Source of the DNA: Blepharisma stoltei
Taxonomy: Eukaryota > Ciliophora > Heterotrichea > Heterotrichida > Blepharismidae
Direction of reading: 5' to 3'
Length of the DNA: 64,000 nt
Assembly (NCBI GenBank): GCA_914767885.1
Contig: CAJZBQ010000003.1
Coordinates: 372,001-436,000, forward strand
Shown: piece by piece, positions 31,935 to 43,351 of the stretch
How the letters are laid out: each line of letters opens with the position of its first letter
How positions within the stretch are numbered: the first letter of the stretch is position 1
The notes under the pieces: generated by a model
The model's database searches: none
Seen by the model: only the letters and a program-made list of their open reading frames with translations
Told to the model about the DNA's origin: nothing
Made by a program: the position numbers and the translations under genes

Positions 31935-31992
31935 ACCTAAGGGATATTTCTAACCGATATTAAATAAGTTTTATTATTAAACTAGATATATG

Positions 31993-34900
31993 TTAGTTAT
32001 TAGAGCCCTCGCTATCTGAGCCCGAGTTATCTTCAATTAGTTTCCATACCTTAATAAATTTATCAGTGCCACCACTTATAATCTCGATATCATTATTGGC
32101 AAGTGGGGCTATACAATTAACAGATGATGCATGCCCTATGATTTCAGAAGCCATTTTTAGGTTTCTTCCTCCTTTCCAGACTTTTACTTTTCCTTCTTTC
32201 CCAGCCGTAAATATATACTTTCCTTTATTATCAGTAATTATGCTATTAACCCAGTCAGTATGAGCATTCAATATAGGCTGATAATTTACATTATCAGCTC
32301 TATCCCATCTCTTTATAGTTTTATCTCTGGATCCTGATATAATTGAGTCTTTGTAGATAGCAAGGCTTGTAATTATATCAGTGTGGTTAGATTCATATGG
32401 CTTTATTGTTTCAAAGCTTCTTAAATTAAGTCTACCAATATTATGAGTCCTGCCTGAATAATAAGCTATATTATCATGTACATTTATACTGTACATATCC
32501 TGCATGTTTTCAGTTTTATATAATGGGGTATTATTTCTTCGCAAATCCCATATAAAAATGCTAGGACCATCCGATAATGATTTCCCAGCACTAATAAGCA
32601 GATTATCTTTCATATGCAAAGCCCTCACATCTTCACAATGTCCAACAAAGGAAGAAATTTTCTGGAGAGAAATTGCATCCCAGATGTTAATTTCTTTGTT
32701 ACAGCCTGTAAAAATCAATGAGTTTTCAGGCCAAAATGCCATTGCTTTTATAAAGGAGTTATGACAAGGCACTTCACTAATGACACTCAAAGTGTCAAAC
32801 GACCACATTTTGAATGCCTTATTCGAGCCTGTGTATAAAATGTTTTCATGGTAAACCATTGAACACACTGCACTTGTATGCGCTTCTAAGCTCTGAGTGC
32901 ACTGCCATCTTTGAGAGGGCTGATTTGACTGTTCCATTGACTGATTTACACTAGTCTCAGATTTTTTAAGTTTTGTTCTCTGCGTTTTGTCAGTCATAGC
33001 GTCTTCACTATCAAAACTAATAGCCCTTGGAATTTTGCTTTGAGAACTATTTACTGACTGCGGCTTTTTTGGTTTTTTAGTTTCCTCTTCAACTTTTTCT
33101 CTTTTATTTTTTGCTTGCTCTCTTGCTTTTGCTAGAGAAGTTATTGTGCTAGGCGGTGGAACCTTAGGCTTGGCTTTATTTTCTTCTTCCTTCATCTGTA
33201 GAACTTGTTCCCTCATCTCAATAAACGCTTTTCTATACTTATTATATTTTTGCAGAGTGTTCTCCAAGTCTTTTCTCAAATTGTCAATAATTTCTTGGTT
33301 TTCTTTATCTTTTTTGACTAATTCTTCTATAACTTTATCTGGCTCTTCAGTATTAACAGGCACAATGACATGGACGTTTTTCCTTTCTTCTAGTTCTTCC
33401 AATATAAGTTTTTCTCTAGCTTCATATTCCATTTTAAGCCTTGTGCTTTCTGCTTCATGCTGTCTCAGCAATAAATCTTTTTCATAAGTCAGTTCATCGT
33501 TGATTAATTTGAGGTTCTGGATCTGGATTTCATTTTTCTGTAAGTTTTTGCCGAACTGTTTGGATTCTGAAGCTCTTGTCATGACTTCGTCAAATAAAGC
33601 AGAAATCAGTAAATGAGCGTCATCGAGTGTATTTATGGCTAACGATTTTGCCTTGATGTCTTCTACTTCAGAGTTTGCGAGCAGTTGGGATGTTTCGATT
33701 ATTTTTTCTTGTTTAAATCTGAGTTTTTCTTCAAGTGTTTCTAATTGTTCACTGAGATATTCTAGCTCACTTTTAGTCTCTTGGATTTTTGATGCCAAGT
33801 GAGTTTCATCATTAATAAGTCCAGATTCTTCATACACCATTTCGAGATGAGGAGAATTTCACATATTTTTTGCATGTTTTAAAATAATAGAACGAATATT
33901 ATGCAACACCAGTCTTATCCCATTTCAAGTTTTTCAAGTTTTAGCTTTGCAATAGCGAACTGTTGAGTTAATTCAAGCTTTTGCTTTTCAATTTCGTCTT
34001 TTTCTGTGATATCATTCTGTATCTTGACTCATAATAATAAAATAGATATGTACGGAAATGGTTTATTCAGCAAACTTTTCCTCCTCTGCGAATTTTATTC
34101 TTATGGGTTCGATTTATCTGGTGCACCTTTATCCACAATGCCAAGCATGGCTTATCATATAAGGTAAGCCACTTGCCCAGAATTTTAGGATGTTAGGAGT
34201 TTTACCGCTTGACATACCCGAGGAGGGCGGCCCTTAGATGGAACACGCGCAGAAGTTAAGTCTAGAGCGAGGTCAACGCGATCAGTGGAGGCTTTTTGGC
34301 CCTTTTGGTGGGGTCATGTCAGAAAAGATGGCTGTCAACGTCATCAACTGGGAGTTAAAAGGTAGGTTTTGATATTACCTCCTGCTGAAAAATCTGAGAT
34401 GTATCTTGACTCTCAGCTCTCGTTCTTCTATGCACGCTGATGCATAATCTGATACCCATTTCATTATATCTCTTTTATCTGACCCTTTCGATCTTCTTTT
34501 AAGTGCAATATCTCTTTGTCTTCTTTGGATAGCTGCCAGTTCTTCACTTTTCCTTTTCGCAATTAATTCTTTTTTTCTATTTTCGCTCTGAAGTTTCTGA
34601 ATCTCTTTATCTTTTTTTAAATTCAGCTGCTTCATCTGTAGAATTTCTTTTTGACGTGATGCTTTCCATTTATTGTGTGCTTCGTTTTCTTCTTTGATTT
34701 TCTTTGAAAGCGCGACTTTATCTTGCTTAGCTTTATTTATATCAGCAGCTAGCTTCGCTAGCTGAATTTTTTGGTTTTCTACAAGTTTATATAATGCGGT
34801 TTGTTCTCTATCTTTTCTTTGATTTTCTTTTAATTTTTCTTCAAGCTGAGAGATTTTGGCTCTGAATCTTTCCGCGACGTTTTGTTTTTCTGCATTGCTG

Positions 34901-37622
34901 CCTTCTCTGACCTTTTCCAGTGCCATGTCTCTTTCTTTTACAGTTGTGTGAAGTTCTTTTTCGAGTTCTTCTATTTTTAAATAATATTGTTGGGACATTT
35001 CTTCTAATAGTTTACTTTGGAGCTCTTTGAAAGCTTCTTCTATATTGCGGAGCATATCTTCTTTTTCTCTGATTTTTGACTCAACTTTGATCAGCTCTTC
35101 TTTTTCTGCGAGACATGGTGGCTCTTCTTCAGTACTTGGGTCTTCTAAATCTGGGGTTTCTGGGGTCTCTTCGTCTTCTGGGTTTTCTTGTGGATTTTCT
35201 TGTGCGTTTTCTTGTGCATTTTCTTGTTTTTCTATTTTAGCAAGCACTGTTTCGGCAAATATTTTTCCATAGTCGTCAAAATTTTTGATGACGAATTCAT
35301 TTAAGTTGTCAAGTCCTTTTGAGCTTGATTTTGATCTTTTAAGGATTTCGATTTCTTGTGTTTTTTTATTAAGCATTGCTTCATCTTGCTCATATGCTTG
35401 CATAAGATTATCATACTCAACTTGCAAGTCCTTGAACATTTTGTCTTTTTCAAATAAATCTTTTTTAAGCTTTTCAATAGTTTTTGAGTACTCTTCTAGT
35501 AAGCTTGGCAGCTTAAATTCCTCTTCTTCTTCCACATATAAATTATGCTCTTTAAGGAGTTCTACGTATTTTTCCACTTTTGACTTATAAATATCCCTTT
35601 CTTTAATTGTATTTAAATTTTCAATTTCGCTGTCATTAGAGCTGCTTCTATATTTATCTAGTTCTATCGTCAGCTGGCTGACCCTTTTTTCCAGCTGTTG
35701 GCATTTTAGCTTCACTTTTCTATCTTCATCTTCGAAATTCCCTGTCTTCATCTGTACGAGATAATTATTTAAATGGCGAGTAGAGTTAGGTCCTTGTTAT
35801 CTTGCGTGCTGAATCAGGCCGTGTGGATGGAGGATCTCATTGGCGATAGTCATCTGGGTGTTTTTTGGTGCTAAGCCTTTTCCTCGGCTACAAACGACTG
35901 GTCGAGGCGCAATATCCTTTCATACTTCTTGCAAGGCAATCTTTAGTCTGCTTAGGGCTAATGCAGGCCAATAAGGAGATTTTGGGTGATTCAGCAATAC
36001 GCCAAGCCCTGCTAACGGTATGCAGTTCTTAATCGCTGATCAAAGGATCAAGACCTGAGCGGGCGAGTCTCTCCGACAGGCTGTCCGGCATTACCATTTT
36101 TTGGTGTCGTCGACGGAAAAAGGACCTTAGTTGGGACTATTGTCTAGCACAACTTGAACGTGAAGCTAACTCGTGAAAGGTAGGGACTAAAATAAACCCC
36201 AGTCTCTCGCTAGAATTAATCTTAATCTAATCTAGCTATCTGTGCGAAAGCTTCTTTTATTTCTTCAGAACTGTCCATCGTGATAACTTTCCTATAGTTC
36301 ATAATTTCCTGCTTTAAAGCAAACACTTCTTGTCGAAGCTGAGCAATCATAGCTGACTGCGGATCTCTATTAACAATAGGCTTATTTTTTATATGTCGAG
36401 CTCTGCTGGCGTATTTCAAAGTATTCAAAGTCTCTTCAAAATTGATTTCTGCTGGAGATATACAAGCAATCATATAGGTTTTAGCGTTCCCTCCTAATGA
36501 ATCTTGTAATATTCTTGTGAGCTTGGAATCTCTATAAGGAACATGAGTTGACTTTTTTGAGTCTTCAGTAAGCGCACTTATCACATTTCCTAAACATAAC
36601 AAGCCTTTATTAATACTGATCCCCTCTTTTAATGTAGCTCCAACAGCTCCAGTCCTTTTCGCTCTTTCAGAGCCGGCTAGGTCTACAAAATGAAACTTAG
36701 CGATCATGTATAGAAGTTTCCTATGTTTGGCGCTGTAAGGCCGATAAATTCTGATCGGAATTTATCGGTTGGTTGCACCAAATCAATGCCTTGGTCGGAC
36801 CAAAAAGCGATTTGGTCCGACGAACTTGGAAAGTTCCTGGGAAAATGTCTGCGCTTTCAGCGCTATATAGAGGAAACCTCTATATTCTTGAGTCTCACTG
36901 ATTTTTTCTCCAGTGACTTCGTCTTCTAATACTTGTTGCTCTATATTAATTGTAAAAATTGCATGAGATCGGCTGCTTTGAGAATTCATAAGTGTTGACG
37001 CAGTGCTTCTTTGGATGCTGCCTCTGTGTAAACACATAGACATTTCTTCATCAGTAGCCACTGTTTCTTCATGCAGCCCCATCAATAAAATGCTTCCTTT
37101 ATCTTCTCTAATTGATATTGGTTTTTCAGGCACCATGCTGTTAGCACCTAATAAGTCATGTATATCTTCATTATAAATTTCTAAAAAGCTCACTTTTATA
37201 GTAAATTCCGCCTTGCCTTTTCTTTTATCAATTTCCTCATATATCATTTTTATCACTCTGGGAATTATCCCTACCTCTTCATCAAGTAAGTTTAATACTT
37301 GGCCACTTCCCATGGTATAAGTTTTGCCACTCCCAGTTTGCCCATAAGCTAATACTGTTACATTGTACCCACTAAAACAGCTCAAGACCAAATCTTTCGC
37401 ACAAACCTCAAAGACTTCGCTTTGTTTTGACTCGACGCCGAACACGTGATCAAATGCAAACTCACGATCTTTTCCAATTATTATAGTATTGCGGTCAAGG
37501 TCAGATGTTATACAGATTTGGGAACTTTCGATTTTTTCGCTTCCTATTAGAGGTCGGACTCGGACTGCGACTCTGACTGAGCTTGAAGCTTCAGATTCAC
37601 CGTTGTTTTCCTTTGGTTCCAT
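31993..37622 (-). CDS. KIF21-like kinesin-4 with C-terminal WD40 propeller, interrupted by four IESs
   Basis: Rebuilt protein of 1509 aa. The motor domain (1-~340) has [14 protein letters not shown] (P-loop), [13 protein letters not shown] (switch I) and [13 protein letters not shown] (switch II). A long coiled coil follows, acidic around 35110-35230. A second coiled region, [38 protein letters not shown], resembles KIF21. Then come about seven WD40 repeats ([19 protein letters not shown] to [12 protein letters not shown]). Motor plus WD40 in one chain is the KIF21 signature; these proteins restrain microtubule growth and occur in cilia. IESs at 33833-33915, 34020-34401, 35762-36222 and 36709-36882 account for all frame breaks. 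Left in place they suggest three separate genes. Confidence 0.9.
33833..33915. other. Short TA-bounded IES in kinesin gene
   Basis: 83 bp between TA 33833-33834 and TA 33916-33917. Excision joins LEKLEMG to [10 protein letters not shown]. Without it one would call the WD40 part a separate gene starting MVYEESG. Confidence 0.8.
34020..34401. mobile_element. Retroposon insertion with 13-bp target duplication, acting as IES
   Basis: 382 bp. The direct repeat TGTATCTTGACTC lies at 34018-34030 and 34400-34412 and contains the TA used for excision (34020-34021, 34402-34403). The join gives [19 protein letters not shown]. The interior is GC-richer, with an AT-rich repeat (ATAATAATAAAATAG) just inside the left copy. 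Confidence 0.88.
35762..36222 (+). mobile_element. SINE-like retroposon as TA-bounded IES
   Basis: 461 bp; TA 35762-35763 and 36223-36224. Head AAATGGCGAG at 35772; short tandem tail TTAATCTTAATCTAATCT at the right end. Excision joins AFAQIARLD to [14 protein letters not shown]. Confidence 0.82.
36709..36882. mobile_element. TIR-bearing IES in the kinesin motor domain
   Basis: 174 bp; TA 36709-36710 and 36883-36884. Ends TATAGAAGTTTCCT and TATAGAGGTTTCCT (inverted). Inside are two further perfect or near-perfect hairpins (CCGATAAATTC/GAATTTATCGG; TTGGTCGGACCA/TTTGGTCCGAC). Excision restores [20 protein letters not shown]. Confidence 0.88.
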
Positions 37623-37852
37623 TTTTCAAATACTTAAGAATTTGATGAATCTTTTGAATTTCAACAGAGGGTGGGGAGGAAACGGTTTATACGTGGAAGG
37701 TCTGGAAGCAGAAAAATTATGAATGAATATAATTGATAATAAGAGAAAGGATAGAAAAGGAGAAGAAAATGAAAAGTATTTAAATTTATAGGAATAAATG
37801 AGTTTTAAAATGGATAGATGAATTCAACTTTACAAAAATCTTAGGCTATCAA

Positions 37853-38958
37853 TTAGCTTTTGCTGCTTGCTCTGTCTTTTAGTGGCATATCGTAACGTCT
37901 TTCATTAAGTGAAATTGGGCTTTCGTTCTGTTTGCTGCTTAAATTTGACTGATTTATGCTTACTTGAGAAGATTTACAGAGCGATGCAAAAGAGTTTTGT
38001 GACCTTTCATCAATAGCTTGACTTAATGACTCGATTTTCTTATTCATCCCAGATATAATCTTTATATGAGCGTCCGAAACTTCAGAATTCTTTTCCATTT
38101 GTTTTTCTAGATCTCTCACTTTTTGTTTTTCAGCTGCAGATTCTTGCACGATAGTAAGTATGCATTGCTTTGCTTCGCTTGTATAATCTAGCAGACTATT
38201 TAATTTTGATTTTGATATTACATATCCTCATCTTTCAGCTTCTGCGAGGGCATATTGGATACTATTGCAAGCTAATTTAATATCATCTTTCAAAGTCTCA
38301 ACCTCACTTTTAAGCTCCTTGAACCCATGTATAAAAGCATCAGTATTTTTGCTTTTCTCACTTAATTCTGCATTTTTGCTTTCCAAAATTTTTGATAATT
38401 GAGAAATTATTTCATCTTTTTTCTCAACTTTTAGTGAAATTCTTTGGATGTCTAATTTGATTTGGCTCATTGTTTGAGTGAATATTTTCTTATCTGTTTC
38501 GGCTACAGATATATGCTGTATTATATTGAATTAATTCTAGGCAATCATTATAAATAATAAATAAGATGACTCTGAATTATGCGTTTAAGAATAACTTCTT
38601 CCATTGAACTAATCCTATTTTTTGCAGTCTCACGTATATTGCCGAAAACATCTCTTAATCTTTCACATGCTGGGGAAATTTCTTGAAAATAATCCATTAT
38701 TGGAACTCTAGGTAAGTGAGATAGTGATAAAGGCAGTTTCGAAAAAAAATATTCAGTCGATCAGGCAGCTAGGCTCTCAAGAAATAAATTCAATGAACGA
38801 ATATCTTTTGCAATAAGCTCTGGATGTTGGCTATTAGCTAGATTTTCTGAGTGCTGTGCGACGTCAAGATCAGAAAATTTTAAGGAAGAATTGAGTGATT
38901 GATTTTTTGATTTTTTAGAAGTTTGTAAGGATGGAGGTTTAAGGTCACTGCATGACAT
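37853..38958 (-). CDS. Coiled-coil protein, function unknown
   Basis: 345 aa after removal of one 68-bp IES (38510-38577). Starts MSCSDLKPPSLQTSKKSKNQS; a helical domain follows (RSLNLFLESLAAWSTEYFF; ISPACERLRDVFGNIRETAKN). A coiled coil comes next (ISLKVEKKDEIISQLSKILESKNAELSEK...), then a Ser-rich tail. TGA-Trp is at 38228-38230 and 38761-38763. It runs in the same direction as the kinesin gene upstream of it, with about 230 bp between. Not recognised. Confidence 0.72.
38510..38577. other. Short TA-bounded IES in coiled-coil gene
   Basis: 68 bp; TA 38510-38511 and 38578-38579. Excision gives EEVILKRISVAETDKKIFTQTM. Confidence 0.75.
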
Positions 38959-39125
38959 TGAAAGTAATTATTTTAATATTGAATTAATAATATTGCATTA
39001 TTTTTCGAAGCGTATAGCTATACTTAAATTGGTTTTATTCAAATTTTTCTTATTGATAGAGTATCGTATTAATTATTAATAGTTGCATTTTCTTAAAACC
39101 TATGAGCTGTTAACAACATGATAAA

Positions 39126-42100
39126 ATGAACACCGAAATGTCTGAGAGTCTTTACGAAGCTCATCATCTATATACATATTCTGATGCCCATGAAGATCAC
39201 AGTTTTTCAAAAATTTTTAACGAAAGTGATCTTATGCCAACCTCAGCAACAACGAAGTCTATCATAAGAGCCCAAACGAAATCTAATATTGCAAGCTTTG
39301 ATGGCCTCGAATCAAGAATTGAGATTTTTGACAGCATAAAGTTTCCAGTTCTTAAAAGTCCTTTAAGAAATCCAAGAAAAATTAAAGTTAAACGTATGAA
39401 TTCAAATATTGATGATTCTCCAAGTCTCAATCCTGTTCACAGAAATTACAAAATTCCTAAATCTTTATACCCAAGCAAGAGACCAAGGCTAGGATTTAAA
39501 TTGAGTTCATCGTACGATTCAAATATAGGGCCAGGAGATTATAATCCAATCTCCAGGTCGTTTACACCGGGAGGGATATTTTCAATTGAAGCTAGGTTTG
39601 AGACAAATCTCCAAGAAAAAGTGGAGGTTTTTCTGACTCCCCCCCTTTAAATTGGAACTAAAAATTTTGTTCCAATTTAAAGGGGGGTTAAGAAAATTTT
39701 TTAAAAAAAAAAATCAATATAAAATTTTTTATAAAAAAAAATATGTATAAAATTTTTTATAAAAAAAAACATTTCAAAAATTTATCGAATTAGATTAATA
39801 AATTTGTTAAATAAAATGCTATTTACTCTTTATCCTTTAAATCAAAGCAAGATATAACTAAATTTTTATTATTAATTAATACGCCACTAGGTTAGGTTAG
39901 GTTAGGTTTAAGATGTGTATTTTTATAGTCCCTACTTCCATGTGTGGCATTCCTCCGCGCTCCTTGAGGAGCCGTGCTGGCACGAGCGAAAAGGATGGAC
40001 TTCCATCACTGGTTCTCTGAGCCCAGGCCGAAACCCCTGGTTTCTCGGTAGTGGGTTGCCCTATTGAGTCGTCAGCCGACTGTCGCCGGGCACCACCATT
40101 TCCAACTCAGCCTTCCGCCCCGAATTACGCCAGTCTTTGCCTCTGGTTGGCCAGATCGCCCTCGTGAGAGGACCCTTTTAACTGGAGAGACTTGCGCCCT
40201 TGAGATCCCTAAGTCTAGCTTCGCCTCCCCTCTTTCCCGGATCATCTCCAAGAAAGAACTCAACCCCTTACGGGATTCGGGGCTAAGCCACCAAGTAGCC
40301 TAGGCAGATAACTCTCCCTGCCTCTTTCGGACACACCGAGTCTGGGCCTCGGCGCTACTGGCAAAAAGAATGCGAAAAACTGCTGCCCCGGGTTGAGTCC
40401 CCAAAATCAGCGGAAATTGGGCTGGGCCTCTCGCCTCGAGGCTAACTCTTCCCTTGAGTAGCTCTCCGCATCCAAAAACCATGTCCGGTATACATAAGGA
40501 CACCCGCCACGGAAGGACGGGCCGCTCGTCTCCGGCCATTTTATGTATATAATATATGCCACTATTAATTGGCATCAAAACTATTTACACAAAAATTATT
40601 ATTTTTTTGGTAAAAAAAAAAATAATTTTAGAAAATTTATGGATCAAAGTGCTAATTTTGTTTAAATGAGATGCCATTTATACTCTATTCTTTAAAATAA
40701 AGCAAGAAATAAGTGAATTTTCAATTTTTGTAAAGAATTCGCATTGAATTTATATCAAAATAATTTAAATAAAAAATAATATCATTTTATCAAAAAAATA
40801 AAAAATTTTTTTGAAAAATTTTTAAAAAAAAAAAAATTAAATGTTTTTAAAAATTTAGCAATTAAGGCTAATAAATTTATTTAAATAAGATGCTCTTTAT
40901 GCTCTATTCTATAAACAAGAGCAAGATATAACTAAATTTTTAATTTTAGTTAAGAAGAAACATTTAACTTATATCAAATCTTTTTACATAAAAATTATGA
41001 TTTTTATCTATAAAATTTTTTATTATAAAATTGAATTTTGTTTCAATTTAAAGGGGGGTTAATTTACCAAAAAAGTGGAAATTTTACCTATATTTTGTTC
41101 CAATTTAAGGGGGGGGAGTGAGACAAAAAAGAATAAAGAATAGGAGTATTTTCCTTTCTAATAAAATTTATGAAAGGAATATGGATATGGATCAGTATTC
41201 GTTGGAAAATAAAGAGAAATCTTTTAAAAAAAAGCAAAAAATAAAGAAAGCAAAAGAAGAAATTGCGAAATTGACGAAGAAAAAAATTGATTTCTTTCAA
41301 AAAGAAAATATAACATACCTGAGTGTATCAAGACAGTTTACCTACTCATTTCAGTAAAATTAATCCTTTTTTATGCATAATAAAGGCTTTAATCTTCTTA
41401 TAGCCATTAATTAAATATTATTGCCATTCAAAAATAATATAAAATTTCGAAACTCAATGAAAAAATGCAAAGAAATAAATACAGAGAAAAAAAGGTCGAA
41501 GGACAGCAAGTGATGAAATCATGAATAATTTTATCAATAATAGCTGGCATCCAAACTTCTTGCTGGCACAATTTTGACAAAAGAAAAGTAAAGCTTATTT
41601 AGAAACTGAGAGAAAGATCGAGGAACCATCTAATATTTTTATTTAATATTATGAGGGTGATAGGCAGAATAAGAATTCTTTTAAGCAAAGCTAGGTGAAG
41701 TATACTGATAAAAGCATTGAAAAAGAACTCTTCTGTAATAAAAAATTGGCTTGCAAAAAGAAGAAAACTTTATTTAAATATGTTGAGCTCTGTAACAGAT
41801 AAAGTATTGCCAGATATCACACTATTTGAGCTTATGATGAAATTTCATAGAATAAGAGATTTGATACAAGCTGGAGTACTTATTCCTTTATTTAACACAT
41901 TGACTTTAATAGAAAATAATTTTATAAGTTCAAATAAGAAGATACTAAAACAAAAATTTTCATATTCAATATAATGAAATATAGTATCATAAAAATCAGA
42001 ATTTCCAGGATATTTGCGCTAAGTTTATTGTGGGATTAAGATTAAGATTACGATAACTCCTTGTAGACCCCCACTTAGCTTAGGATCTATCAAAACAAGC

Positions 42101-42874
42101 TCTTCCTCCATGAATTCCATCCACTAGCTAACAGCTCTGAACAACGGTAGGTGGAATCGGCCTAACCGTCGAACCGTTACAGTTGCCTATGGCCCGGACG
42201 AGTCTCTCTTCGTTCCTTGAGTGTGCTTCAAGTACTCTTGGGGCTGCCGGAGCAGTCCCAACTCTGATTTCCTTCAGAAAGATTGAACTTCCCTCACTAG
42301 TACGAGTATAGGGGACAGAACCCCTACTCATTCATTCCATTTTTAATTGTTATTGTGGGATAAATTTGAAACCTCAGTAATTCAAGACCTTCGAAAATAT
42401 GGAAAAATTAAATACAATGATAAAAGTGATAGATTTATTCCACAAAATATTAAGGAAGAATACATCAAAAAATATTTTGCTTTACAAGCTAAAGCCCATA
42501 TAGAAAACATAAAGCAATATAATATATTATGCCAAGAAATTGACAAAGAAAAAGAGTTAAATATAAAAGAAATCGAATTTGAGCAAATGTTCAATGGAAA
42601 GCCAATCACTGAATTAAAAGATTTTACCTATCCGAAGCGTCCAGTTTTTATGCTTTATTCAAATAACAATTCAATGAAAAAATATATTAGTCAGCTTCTT
42701 AATACTCAGCTTCATTACACAAAAGAAGAAAGCTATATCAAATCGTCGACTTTAAAAAGTAAGATCCGTCAGCCTTCAAGCAGTAAAGAAAAAGATGATT
42801 GTAGCAGTATCCGTTTAAAAGCAGCTAAGAACTATAACTTCAAAGCTTTTGCTAATGTTTCTAGTAAGAGGTAG
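39126..42874 (+). CDS. STPGR/SHIPPO-motif protein, tandem paralogue A, four IESs and one intron
   Basis: Rebuilt protein of 551 aa. The N-terminal half carries SNIGPGDYNPISRSFTPGGIFSIEARFE, a GPGxY motif of the sperm-tail PG-rich/SHIPPO type found in ciliary and microtubule-lumen proteins. The second half is basic helix with KYREKKVEGQQVMKSW, LLWDKFETSVIQDL and YPKRPVFMLYSN. It aligns over its length to paralogue B (43352-45126). The 15-nt intron at 41588-41602 (GTAAAGCTTATTTAG) is at the same position as B's. IESs are at 39637-41121, 41309-41475, 41889-41989 and 42026-42350. B supports each of the three TA joins and the TGA join. TGA-Trp is frequent. Confidence 0.85.
39637..41121. mobile_element. 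Large TTTAAATTGGAAC-family MITE as IES, with nested retroposon
   Basis: The element is 39637-41118 (CTCCCCCCCTTTAAATTGG...AATTTAAGGGGGGGGAG) with TGA direct repeats at 39634-39636 and 41119-41121. The first ~55 bp form a complete hairpin by themselves. Excision gives KVEVFLRQKRIKNRS, matching paralogue B (KVESFIQQVKTLNKR). The junction is TGA, with no TA. A retroposon at about 39890-40557 is nested inside. Confidence 0.88.
39890..40557 (-). mobile_element. SINE/LINE-like retroposon nested in MITE (copy C)
   Basis: GC-rich ~665 bp element. The tail (GGTTA)n is at 39890-39908 and the head, read on the minus strand, is ATACATAAAATGGCC (end ~40545). Direct repeat GCCACTA at 39883-39889 and 40558-40564. 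The second copy of the host MITE has the uninterrupted site near 48500-48530 (TTAATAGTGGGCGTATTAA in reverse), which confirms the insertion. Confidence 0.85.
41309..41475. other. TA-bounded IES in paralogue A
   Basis: 167 bp; TA 41309-41310 and 41476-41477. Excision gives FFQKENKYREKKVEGQQVMKSW, aligning with SRETKYREKMQ..KQVMKSW of paralogue B, where nothing interrupts. Confidence 0.82.
41889..41989. other. Short TA-bounded IES in paralogue A
   Basis: 101 bp; TA 41889-41890 and 41990-41991. Excision gives GVLIPLKIRISRIFALSLLWDKF, matching GLLSLIKIRKARILSLNLLWEKV in B. Confidence 0.82.
42026..42350 (-). mobile_element. SINE-like retroposon as IES with 12-bp target duplication
   Basis: 325 bp. 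Direct repeat TTATTGTGGGAT at 42025-42036 and 42350-42361, containing the TA junctions (42026-42027, 42351-42352). Tail (TTAAGA)n follows the left copy; head AAAAATGGAATG in reverse at the right. About 80% like the element at 47691-48014 by eye. Excision restores ALSLLWDKFET. Confidence 0.9.
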
Positions 42875-43351
42875 CAAACGATATTATTTAATTTATATAG
42901 TAAACTTATTAATCCTTTTTCAAATGCCGATTGAAATAAGCACCAAGCATTATTGTTTGCAATAATAAGAACTTTCATAATCTTTTGTTATAAAATAATC
43001 AAAATTCCATAAAAAAATTATTAAACATAATGGTAAATGATAAAATTAAATTATCAACACAAGCTCCTTGAGTTCAATTTTTAATTATGCCCATATCAAA
43101 ATATGGTTGAGAAAAATAAAATTTCAATAATAAATTCGTATAATTCACTAAGGCAAGGATTTAAGTTCCAAAAAGCCACTTAAAGTTTGTTTATCTTAGC
43201 AAAATTAATAAAATAAATAATATATTTAAGCATTCTTCTTTATATATATTTTTAGATTCTTTTAGCATAAAATAAATTGGTGCTAAGAGTTTCATATATC
43301 AGAAGCTTCTTATAATAAAAATAATCGATCAATCCAATAAGAATCCTAAAT
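42875..43351. other. Intergenic between tandem paralogues
   Basis: AT-rich; no frame, repeat or motif recognised. Confidence 0.5.

Noticed and set aside
33840..33900. Separate WD40 gene starting at MVYEESG
   Set aside because: The upstream coiled coil and this part both match KIF21 order, and an 83-bp TA-bounded removal joins them in frame.
39890..39908. GGTTA/TTAGG tandem repeats as a telomere tract
   Set aside because: Only about four units, and other retroposon copies have different tail repeats at the same place (TTAAG, TTAG, AATCTTA). It is a retroposon tail flanked by target duplications.
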